Source of the DNA: Alphaproteobacteria bacterium | GTDB taxonomy: Bacteria; Pseudomonadota; Alphaproteobacteria; UBA6615 | Assembly: GCA_018666195.1 (NCBI GenBank) | Contig: JABJAG010000123.1 | Location: 1 to 34,222, forward strand | Reading direction: 5' to 3' | DNA length: 34,222 nucleotides | Notes under the pieces: model-generated | What the model was told of the DNA's origin: nothing | The model's database searches: none | The model's input: only the letters and a program-made list of their open reading frames with translations | Shown: positions 24,354-30,941 of the stretch, in pieces | How positions within the stretch are numbered: the first letter of the stretch is position 1 | How the letters are laid out: each line of letters begins with the position of its first letter | Translations under genes and position numbers: made by a program

Positions 24354-24935
24354 TTGAGCGCGCGCCTTATTCTGGCATCGGCTTCGCCGCGCCGACGTGA
24401 TCTGCTGTCCCAGATCGGTGTCGTGCCTGCTGACGTCCTGCCTGCCGATATTGACGAAACACCCCAGCCTCGCGAAGTGCCGGCCCAGCTCGCACAGCGT
24501 CTTGCGTCGGAGAAAGCGCAAGCTGTGGCTGCGCAACAGACCGACGCATTTGTCCTGGCTGCGGACACGGTGGTTGCGCTGGGACGGCGCGCCATCGGTA
24601 AACCGGAGAGCAAGGACGAGGCGCGTCGGTTTCTGAAGATGCTCTCGGGCCGGCGACATCGGGTTCTTGGCGGCGTGTCCGTGATTGCGCCCGATGGTCG
24701 TTCGTCCCACCGGCTTTCCACAACGCTCGTGCGGTTCAAGCGGTTGAGCGAGGCTGAGATTTCTCGCTACCTCGAAACAAGCGAATGGGACGGGAAGGCG
24801 GGCGGCTACGCCATTCAGGGCCATGCGGCCGCTTTTATTCCCGCGATCAGCGGGTCCTATACAAATGTGGTCGGTCTCGATCTGGCGATGACACGTCAGA
24901 TGCTTGAGGGCCTCGGATACGGGTTTGAAACATGA
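24354..24935 (+). CDS. maf: Maf-like nucleotide pyrophosphatase
   Basis: A 193-residue Maf/HAM1-type protein, which hydrolyses non-canonical or surplus nucleoside triphosphates to monophosphates. Motifs: the N-terminal LILASASPRRRDLL, the aspartate in VLAADTVVALG, RRAIGKPESKDEARRFL, LSGRRHRVLGGV and the C-terminal GGYAIQGHAAAFI. The start is TTG at 24354, chosen because GGAGGG lies upstream and the frame before it (from 24300) does not look like Maf. The stop overlaps the RNase gene start by ATGA, so the two are coupled, a common arrangement. Confidence 0.93.
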   Translation: MSARLILASASPRRRDLLSQIGVVPADVLPADIDETPQPREVPAQLAQRLASEKAQAVAAQQTDAFVLAADTVVALGRRAIGKPESKDEARRFLKMLSGRRHRVLGGVSVIAPDGRSSHRLSTTLVRFKRLSEAEISRYLETSEWDGKAGGYAIQGHAAAFIPAISGSYTNVVGLDLAMTRQMLEGLGYGFET

Positions 24936-26146
24936 GTGGATCGGCGATTCTTATCGAGGCCAGCCCGGGTGAAGTCCGCGGTGCCCTGATCCGCAATGGT
25001 GATGTCTGGGATGTTGTGCATCACCGGATCACCAGCCCCAGCATCATCGGCGCGACTTATCGCGGGCGGGTGCGTCGCGTTGACCCCGGGATCAATGGCG
25101 CTTTTGTGGATATTGGTGATGGTCCGGATGCCTTCATGCGCGCGCGTGATGCTTCGGTCCCCGGCGAGCGTGGCGCCCGGCGTGCCCGCATCGCCGAGAT
25201 GCTCCACGAGGGCGCGCAGATTGATGTCCGGGTTGTGGCCGATGGATTTGCCGAAAAAGGTCCACGGGTCGCACGGATCGCTCCTGATGAGAGCGTCAGC
25301 ACGAAGGGCGTGCCCGCCGTCCTCATCGAACCCCTTGACCCTGTTTCCTACATCCTTGAGCGCTACGCCGGGGATCGAGTCACCGCCGTGGTGTGCAGTG
25401 ATGCCACGACCGAAAATCAGGCACGCAGCTGGTGCAAGGCCAACCGGCGCGAACTCTTTGAACGCATCACGCGTGAACGTCTGGGATTGTTTGCCGAACA
25501 TGGTGTCGAAGATGCCATTGAAGCCGCTCTGGAACGGCGCGTTGCGATCCCCGGTGGGGCTGAGCTCGTTTTCGATCAGACCGAAGCTCTGTGTGTGATT
25601 GATATCAATTCGGCCTCTGACATTGGCAAGGCCGGGCGTGGGCCGCGCGACGTGAATTCCAAGGCCATGCCGGCTATTGCCCGGCAACTGCGCCTGCGGA
25701 ACATCGCCGGTGCGATCGTGATCGATGCATTGAAAATGGGGTCTGGTGACGACCGCAACCGGGTGCTCGTGCGCCTGCGTGAAACCCTGAAGGGTGATCC
25801 CGGCGCGTGCCATGTGCTGGGTATGACCAATCTCGGTCTGATCGAAGTCACCCGGACACGTATCGGCCCGTCGCTGGGTGAGCGCCTGCAGGGCGCCTAT
25901 GTCAGCCCGGCGCCCGCGGCTGAGGCTGTCGCGCTGGATGCCTTGCGCAAGGTTATCAGCACGGCCGCAGCGACTCCTGCGGGCGGGTATCGCCTCGCGG
26001 TGGCGCCCGTGGTGGCCGACCTGCTGGAAGGAGCCATGAAGGCCGCACTGGATGATGCCAGTCAGCATGTGGGTCAGTTGGTGCTTGTGCGCGAAGCCGA
26101 GCGCCGCCCCGACCGATTCGAGGTCATGCTAGGTTCGGGCTCGTAG
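24932..26146 (+). CDS. Ribonuclease E/G family protein
   Basis: A 404-residue RNase E/G-type endoribonuclease. An S1-like RNA-binding domain lies near the N-terminus (IIGATYRGRVRRVDPGINGAFVDIGDGPDAFM). The catalytic DNase I-like region carries two metal-ligand aspartate segments, CVIDINSAS and IVIDALKMGSGDDRN. The protein is short: no long acidic/proline-rich scaffold arm as in RNase E, and I see no CPxC zinc-link, so tetramer assembly may differ. Members mature rRNA and start mRNA decay. It follows maf with a 4-nt overlap and precedes yacG. Confidence 0.9.
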   Translation: MSGSAILIEASPGEVRGALIRNGDVWDVVHHRITSPSIIGATYRGRVRRVDPGINGAFVDIGDGPDAFMRARDASVPGERGARRARIAEMLHEGAQIDVRVVADGFAEKGPRVARIAPDESVSTKGVPAVLIEPLDPVSYILERYAGDRVTAVVCSDATTENQARSWCKANRRELFERITRERLGLFAEHGVEDAIEAALERRVAIPGGAELVFDQTEALCVIDINSASDIGKAGRGPRDVNSKAMPAIARQLRLRNIAGAIVIDALKMGSGDDRNRVLVRLRETLKGDPGACHVLGMTNLGLIEVTRTRIGPSLGERLQGAYVSPAPAAEAVALDALRKVISTAAATPAGGYRLAVAPVVADLLEGAMKAALDDASQHVGQLVLVREAERRPDRFEVMLGSGS

Positions 26147-26182
26147 CAGACGAAACACAGAAGACGAAACACGCAAGACGCC

Positions 26183-26365
26183 ATGAGCAAACCCTGCCCG
26201 ATCTGCGCCAAGCCCGTGCATGAAAAACATCGCCCGTTCTGTTCGGAACGCTGCGCGAATGTCGATTTGTCCCGCTGGCTCGGCGGCAATTACCGCATTC
26301 CTACCGATGAAGCACCGACGGTCTATGAAGGCGGTTTGAGTGATGCGGGAGACGAGGACGTCTAA
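26183..26365 (+). CDS. yacG: DNA gyrase inhibitor YacG
   Basis: A 60-residue zinc-finger protein of the YacG family, which binds GyrB and inhibits its DNA binding. The four zinc ligands are C5 and C8 in CPIC and C20 and C24 in FCSERCANVDLSRWLGGNYRIP, which is the family signature. The C-terminal tail is acidic, as usual. The gene follows the RNase gene by 36 bp and precedes tRNA-Phe, completing the conserved maf-rne-yacG order. Confidence 0.95.
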   Translation: MSKPCPICAKPVHEKHRPFCSERCANVDLSRWLGGNYRIPTDEAPTVYEGGLSDAGDEDV

Positions 26366-26431
26366 ATCCGGTTCAGGTGCTGGACAGCGCGACTGAATTT
26401 ACGTATATCCGCGCCTTCCAACTACCCATGT

Positions 26432-26507
26432 GCCCGGGTAGCTCAGTTGGTAGAGCACGCGACTGAAAATCGCGGTGTCGGTGGTTCGAATCCGCCCCCG
26501 GGCACCA
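26432..26507 (+). tRNA. tRNA-Phe (GAA anticodon)
   Basis: Complete cloverleaf of 76 nt: acceptor GCCCGGG/CCCGGGC, D-arm starting GCTC, anticodon stem CGCGA/TCGCG with loop CTGAAAA (anticodon GAA), T-arm GGTGG/CCGCC with loop TTCGAAT, discriminator A and an encoded CCA. It reads UUC/UUU. The 3' end faces the right accessory block. Confidence 0.98.
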
Positions 26508-26574
26508 TTTTCCCCGATAGATTATACTCTTCTCTCCGCGATCAATTTCGGTCGCGTATCTATGAGGCTGTCTG

Positions 26575-27645
26575 ATGACTGGTTCCGACGCACGCAAAGC
26601 TTTCGACAACGAAGTCTTCGAGTACTGGATTCCGCGGCTGGTGGCCGATGGGATGGATATCAATGATGTGCAGGCCGTGCGTCCGCAGGTCACGAGCTGG
26701 GATGACTGGCCGGGCGCATGGGAAACCGTGGGCGAGACCTATCTGGAGCTGGCGCAACAGCGACGTGGCGATGGCGCGGCTGTGACGGCGGGCGAAGCGT
26801 TCGTCCGGGCCAGTCTGTGTTTTCATGTGGGGCAGGTGGTGGCCAATCACATGCCGGATGTGAAGCGTGATTTGCAGCGCCGCAAGGAAGCCGCGTTCCG
26901 GGAGGCGGCACCGAATCTGGTGCCGCCGGCCGAGCGGGTTGAGGTCAGCCACAACGGCGTGACCCTGCCGGGTTATTTGCGATTGCCGCTGAGCGGTGAA
27001 GCACCCCATGCCTGCATGGTCCTTGTGCCGGGCCTCGATTCCACCAAGGAAGACTTCGTGACTCTGTCAGAGATGTGTGCGCGGCGCGGTCTCGCCAGCT
27101 TTGCCTTCGACGGCCCGGGGCAGGGTGAGGTGCATCCCCACGCACCACTGGAAGAAGGCTATGAGGATTCTGTCCTGACCGTCTTTGCGGCGATTGCGGC
27201 GCGGCCGGAGATCGATGCGGCTCGGATTGGCATGCTGGGGCGTAGTCTTGGCGGCTACTACATCCCGCGCGCCGCAGCTCTGGAGCCGCGCATCAAGGCG
27301 CTCGCGGTGTTCGGTGGTGCCTATGATCTGGGTGACTGGGACAGCATGCCGAAAACAATTCTCGATGGATTTCTCTGGGCGACCGGCAGCGCGACGATGG
27401 ATGAGGCGCGCACTCGGATGGGACCGGCCTCACTCGATGATTGCATCGACACTGTGCGTTGCCCGACCCTGATCGTCCACGGCAAGCGGGATGGCATCTT
27501 TCACTACACGCAGGCAGAGCGGATGGCCGAGGCCATTGGCGACAAGGCCGAACTCGTTATCGAAGAGAACGGTGTTCATTGCTGTCACAATTACGGATTC
27601 AAATACCGCACCATGATGATTGACTGGATGGCGCGAACGCTCTGA
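26575..27645 (+). CDS. Alpha/beta hydrolase, DHPON hydrolase-like
   Basis: A 356-residue serine hydrolase with a helical N-terminal region of about 120 residues before the core, as in 2,6-dihydroxypseudooxynicotine hydrolase and related esterases. The core shows VLVPGLDSTKEDF (oxyanion side), FAFDGPGQGE, the nucleophile S224 in GRSLGGYYIPRAA, the acid region LIVHGKRDGIF and the probable base in NGVHCCHNYG. It shares the distinctive S-L-G-G-Y-Y-x-P-R-A-A block with the enzyme at 11349-12524, so both belong to one subfamily, though they differ at their N-termini. It is first in a three-gene run with a cupin and an oxygenase, 67 bp after tRNA-Phe. Substrate unknown. Confidence 0.87.
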   Translation: MTGSDARKAFDNEVFEYWIPRLVADGMDINDVQAVRPQVTSWDDWPGAWETVGETYLELAQQRRGDGAAVTAGEAFVRASLCFHVGQVVANHMPDVKRDLQRRKEAAFREAAPNLVPPAERVEVSHNGVTLPGYLRLPLSGEAPHACMVLVPGLDSTKEDFVTLSEMCARRGLASFAFDGPGQGEVHPHAPLEEGYEDSVLTVFAAIAARPEIDAARIGMLGRSLGGYYIPRAAALEPRIKALAVFGGAYDLGDWDSMPKTILDGFLWATGSATMDEARTRMGPASLDDCIDTVRCPTLIVHGKRDGIFHYTQAERMAEAIGDKAELVIEENGVHCCHNYGFKYRTMMIDWMARTL

Positions 27646-27676
27646 CAATCAGGCGTCCAGCACGGAGGGGAAAGCC

Positions 27677-28006
27677 ATGTCGACAAAGTTAATGGAGAAG
27701 ACCGCTGACGTTGCCGCGGAACGAGACATCGCCACCCACCGGGTGTTGATGGAAGATGAGTCCATGATTGTGACCCATTGGGTCTTCAAGCCCGGTGAAC
27801 AGACCGGCTGGCATTTGCACGACCGCGACTACATGCCGATCCAGCTGTCGGATGGAAGATTGCGGTTTGAGTTTCCCGACGGTGAGACGAAGGAACTGGA
27901 CTATGTGCCGGGAACATCGTCACACGTGAAAGCGCCGGTTGAACACAACGCGATCAATATTGGCGATGTCGACATCGTTGCCATTGAGATCGAATTTAAA
28001 ACCTGA
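27677..28006 (+). CDS. Small cupin-domain protein
   Basis: A 109-residue single cupin. The first cupin motif is FKPGEQTGWHLHDRDYMPIQLSDG, with metal-ligand histidines in WHLHDRDY; the second is VKAPVEHNAINIGDVD with one further histidine. It therefore probably binds a divalent metal, but whether it is an enzyme or a ligand-binding protein cannot be told. The ATG at 27677 has a GGAGGGG ribosome-binding site; the open frame upstream to 27620 overlaps the hydrolase gene and is rejected. It lies 31 bp after the hydrolase and 37 bp before the oxygenase fusion. Confidence 0.85.
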   Translation: MSTKLMEKTADVAAERDIATHRVLMEDESMIVTHWVFKPGEQTGWHLHDRDYMPIQLSDGRLRFEFPDGETKELDYVPGTSSHVKAPVEHNAINIGDVDIVAIEIEFKT

Positions 28007-28043
28007 CCAAACAGGATCGCCCGTTCAGAGGATTGACCACCGC

Positions 28044-29111
28044 GTGACTTACAATATTGAAGATCCGATTGGCCCCGGAGATCGAGCACCCGACTTTGTG
28101 CTGTTCGATGGGGAAGGCAACCCCGTCAATTTGTACACCAGTGTGCGGGGCGGAATGCCGCTGGTCCTGTTCTATCCCGACCTGGCAACCTTGCAGGCCG
28201 AAACGGCGGGGCTTGCGGCCGTCACCGAGGAGTTGTCCGCGCTTCATGCGCATGTTTTCATCATCGTGGATGCCACGCCCGAGCAGCCTTTGCCGGAACT
28301 GGCAGCGCCGTTTTTTGTGGTCCGCGACCCGGGCCTGACGACGCTGACCGCCTGTGGCCTGCGCGCGGACGGTGCGGTTCTTGCGCTGCGATACGATCCG
28401 AATTTGCGCCTGACGGGGCTGCGCCGCAGCGGAGTCGAGGCGATCTGGCATTTTGTGGAGCAAGCCCGTGCACGACCGGCGCAGGATGCACCACGTCTGA
28501 TTCAGGAGCAGGCGCCGGTGTTGATCGTCCCGCATGTGCTCTCGCCATCCTTTTGCGCAGAGCTGATCCAGCTGCATGAGGAACAGGGGAATGTGCCCTC
28601 GACGGTGAATTACAACAAGGATGGGGTGGATGTGCAGGAGGTCTTTCCCGAGCACAAGATCCGCCATGACCACGACGTGGTGGATGCCGCGATCAATCGT
28701 CGCCTCGACGATGCGTTCGCGCGCCGGGTCAATCTGGAAGTCTGGAAGGCATTCAATTTTGAGGTGGCCGCCCGCGAACCCTTCAATGTCGCTCGGTATG
28801 CCGGCGACGAGAAAGGGCACTTCGCCGTCCATCGGGACAACACCACACCCACTTCAGCGCATATGCGGTTCGCTGTGACTGTGAACCTGAACCCCGATGA
28901 CTACGATGGCGGTGCCCTGCGGTTCCCGGAATATGGAAATGATCTCTATGCACCACCGCTGGGCGGCGCAATCGTGTTCTCCTGTTCGCATCTGCATGAG
29001 GCGACACCGGTGACCCATGGCACGCGCTATGCGTTGCTGGTGTTTCTGTTTGGCGCTCAGGGTGTGCAGCAACGCGCCGAGACCCTGAAGGCGCTCGGAA
29101 GTCAGCGCTAG
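28044..29111 (+). CDS. Peroxiredoxin-like/prolyl-4-hydroxylase-like 2OG oxygenase fusion
   Basis: A 355-residue protein with two domains. Residues about 1-145 look like an AhpC/TSA-type thioredoxin fold (GPGDRAPDFVLFDGEGNPVNL, LVLFYPD), but no peroxidatic cysteine is present where FYP-x-x-x-T-P-x-C would be expected, so it should be redox-inactive. Residues about 155-340 are a 2OG-Fe(II) prolyl-4-hydroxylase-like domain: ligands H263 and D265 in HFAVHRDN, distal H318 in CSHLHEATPVTHG and the 2OG-binding R328. The start is set at GTG 28044, since upstream residues do not fit the domain; SD-like AGAGGA lies about 11 nt upstream, so this start is only moderately sure. The reaction is presumably hydroxylation of a peptide or small molecule. 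Confidence 0.8.
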   Translation: MTYNIEDPIGPGDRAPDFVLFDGEGNPVNLYTSVRGGMPLVLFYPDLATLQAETAGLAAVTEELSALHAHVFIIVDATPEQPLPELAAPFFVVRDPGLTTLTACGLRADGAVLALRYDPNLRLTGLRRSGVEAIWHFVEQARARPAQDAPRLIQEQAPVLIVPHVLSPSFCAELIQLHEEQGNVPSTVNYNKDGVDVQEVFPEHKIRHDHDVVDAAINRRLDDAFARRVNLEVWKAFNFEVAAREPFNVARYAGDEKGHFAVHRDNTTPTSAHMRFAVTVNLNPDDYDGGALRFPEYGNDLYAPPLGGAIVFSCSHLHEATPVTHGTRYALLVFLFGAQGVQQRAETLKALGSQR

Positions 29112-29122
29112 GGGTTTTCTGA

Positions 29123-29162
29123 TTTTACACACTCAAGTGTGAAACCTGTAAAGGCGTTTACA
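29123..29162. repeat. Tandem inverted repeats after the oxygenase fusion gene
   Basis: Two adjacent palindromes: TTTTACAC (29123-29130) against GTGTGAAA (29137-29144), 7 of 8 paired, and TGTAAA-GGCG-TTTACA (29147-29162), perfect 6-bp arms. They start an AT-rich stretch in the 530-bp intergenic gap. The second resembles a LacI-type operator in outline. No T-tract, so not a clear terminator. Confidence 0.45.
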
Positions 29163-29286
29163 TCTAAACAATTGAAATAAAACGTAATAATTTCGATTCG
29201 GCTCATTTCGCCGTTAGGGTTTTTCTTGTCGCCGGATTATTCATCAGGCGGCGGCAAAACCTCAGCAGGCGAAAGGTGCCCAACCA

Positions 29287-29538
29287 ATGAACCAGATTTC
29301 CAAAGCAGCACGGCCCGATCTTCGCACCACGGAATACACATGGAGCGCCCCGGCCACCCCGTGATTGGAGTATGACAAGGATGGGAAGCCGGGCACTGTT
29401 GTTGTTGAGCTTGCCTGCACGGTGATGCCAACCCGCCGATTGAGTCCTGAAGCGCCGACACAGCGTGCATCCTGTTCGATTCCGCGCTCTTCCTTTGCGG
29501 AATACGACGATGGCGACCCGGGAACAATCCTCGTCTAG
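29287..29538 (+). pseudogene. Small ORF interrupted by one in-frame TGA
   Basis: From the ATG at 29287 (with GAAAGGTG upstream) the frame encodes 25 residues beginning MNQISKAARPDLRTTEYTWS, then a TGA at 29362-29364, then continues open for 57 more codons to a TAG at 29536. The downstream part contains EYDKDGKPGTVVV and, at its C-terminal end, EYDDGDPGTILV, an internal repeat that suggests real coding origin. I see no family. The simplest reading is a recently broken gene of about 83 codons; a short 25-residue peptide or chance are alternatives. No obvious selenocysteine hairpin follows the TGA. The rest of the 29112-29642 gap holds the tandem palindromes and a terminator. Confidence 0.4.
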
Positions 29539-29578
29539 ATATCCCCCGGTCATCTCTTAACCGACCGTCTTCCAATGA

Positions 29579-29612
29579 AAAAGCCCTTCTCCGTATCGGA
29601 GAGGGGCTTTGT
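29579..29612 (-). terminator. Rho-independent terminator of the TauD-family gene
   Basis: On the minus strand AAGCCCCTCTCCG pairs with CGGAGAAGGGCTT around a 3-nt loop (+ strand arms 29581-29593 and 29597-29609), followed by TTT (the stem plus tail give a run of five T). It lies 31 bp beyond the stop of the minus-strand oxygenase gene and is the best intrinsic terminator in the window. Confidence 0.8.
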
Positions 29613-29642
29613 CTTTTCGGTTTGGTCTGCGGCTCAGGCGGC

Positions 29643-30677
29643 TCAGGCGGCTTCGCGGGTTTTTGGAATGCCACCGGTCTCCACATAGCGATAGCGCTCC
29701 GCGAGAACAGGAGAGAGCAGACGGCGGCGGTGATCGGTCATGCCGATCCACATGCGCAGCAGACGGCGCTTGCGGTCCGGCTCGTCAAAATCCTCGTAGG
29801 CCTGACGGGCATGCAGGATCGAGTGGTTGTTGATGAACTGCATATCGCCTTCCTGAAAATCCATTTTCAGGCGCAGTTCTTCTCGGTTCGAGATTTCCTG
29901 GAACACATCCAAGGCTTCGGTTTGCGCGTCGCTCAGCGCCAATTCGTCGCCGTAGCGTGACACCGATTCCATGAACGAGCGGTTGGTGACGCGGGCCGCG
30001 ATCCGTCCGTCGCGCGCGGTCAGCATGGGCACGTCATACCAGGGCTGTTCGCCATCCGGATGGTCGCCGCGCCAGTCCACATGGAACGGTGCGTAGAGCA
30101 CGTCGAGAAGGTCGGGGCGCTCGTCGCGCAGCACATTGTGAACAGCTGGTGCACTGACCAGATAGCTGGTGCCACCGGACTTCGCTGTACGCAGGCAGAA
30201 CAGGCCGAGCAGGTCGACGGGCAACTGGTCACAATGGAAGTCCAGGCGATTTTTGGTTTGGTACCCGCGGGCGTTCGGGTCTGCCAGGGTCTTGCCTTCG
30301 TCGGTCACGTTACCAAGCAAATGACCGCGCGAGTTTTGTGAGACCGGGCGTCCCATATGGGCGCCAAGACCCCAGTAAATGAGGCCGCATTCTTCGTTGG
30401 TATAGCGTTCACGTGGAATGCCGCGAATCAGGATCACACCCAATCCGTCGGTGACCCGTGAAATCAGTTCGTCCAGCCGCGCCTTGAACGCCGGAATGGG
30501 GAATGCCTCTGCTGCGAACGGAATTTCGAGATTGGCGGATTTGGCCACCTGTAGCGCCGAATCGATCTCGGCAATTTCGTGGGCACTCAGTGTATAGAGC
30601 CAGCGATCATCGTCTTGAATATCAGGCCCGACCCATGCATCTGGCGCGGTGATTTTCTCTCGAATGATTTCGGTCAT
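29643..30677 (-). CDS. TauD/TfdA-family 2OG dioxygenase
   Basis: A 344-residue 2-oxoglutarate-dependent dioxygenase of the TauD/TfdA superfamily. The H-x-D pair is H148 and D150 in LDFHCDQLPVDLLGL, the distal histidine is in NNHSILHAR (most likely H289), and RKRRLLRMW supplies the 2OG-binding arginine. VILIRGIPRERY near residue 81 and SRGHLLGNVTDEG are typical of the branch. These enzymes hydroxylate an unactivated carbon in compounds such as amino acids, betaines or aromatic ethers. The ATG has GAGGGAA upstream. It is divergent from a TAXI-type importer, so its substrate might be the transported compound (inference). Confidence 0.9.
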   Translation of the reverse strand: MTEIIREKITAPDAWVGPDIQDDDRWLYTLSAHEIAEIDSALQVAKSANLEIPFAAEAFPIPAFKARLDELISRVTDGLGVILIRGIPRERYTNEECGLIYWGLGAHMGRPVSQNSRGHLLGNVTDEGKTLADPNARGYQTKNRLDFHCDQLPVDLLGLFCLRTAKSGGTSYLVSAPAVHNVLRDERPDLLDVLYAPFHVDWRGDHPDGEQPWYDVPMLTARDGRIAARVTNRSFMESVSRYGDELALSDAQTEALDVFQEISNREELRLKMDFQEGDMQFINNHSILHARQAYEDFDEPDRKRRLLRMWIGMTDHRRRLLSPVLAERYRYVETGGIPKTREAA

Positions 30678-30786
30678 GGATTTCCCTCACAACGATCTTG
30701 TCTCTGCGCTGACACTATCGGGATTGGTGGTTCACCTGCAACGGCCACAGATGCAGAATGCAAATGAAAAATTTTGCAATTTTGAG

Positions 30787-30802
30787 ATTTGTCAGGACAA
30801 AT
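30787..30802. promoter_or_regulatory. Palindrome between the divergent TauD and TAXI genes
   Basis: ATTTGTC-AG-GACAAAT is a perfect inverted repeat with 7-bp arms, centred in the 264-bp region between the divergent oxygenase and binding-protein genes, 109 bp from one start and 139 bp from the other. Its place suits a shared operator. A second small hairpin (GGACCC/GGGTCC, 30903-30919) lies in the TAXI leader. Confidence 0.5.
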
Positions 30803-30941
30803 TCACTTGATCTTGGCGGATGTCGCTGCCATCGTTTTGCACAGAACGAATGTCGGATCTGCGCCAACGGTATAGGTGCGGCAACCGGATCGATTTTTTT
30901 GTGGACCCAACAAGGGTCCTGTCCAACGGGAGGAACCCCAA

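Noticed and set aside
24896-26068. Long minus-strand frame (390 codons) opposite the RNase E/G gene
   Set aside because: It lies almost wholly antisense to a gene with clear catalytic motifs and has a biased, motif-free composition.
29362-29364. Selenocysteine reading of the TGA in the small ORF
   Set aside because: No bacterial SECIS-like stem is evident just after the TGA and no known selenoprotein motif surrounds it; a broken gene is simpler.
30903-30919. GGACCC/GGGTCC hairpin as a terminator
   Set aside because: The run of T precedes it on the plus strand and no T-tract follows on either strand; it lies in the TAXI leader instead.
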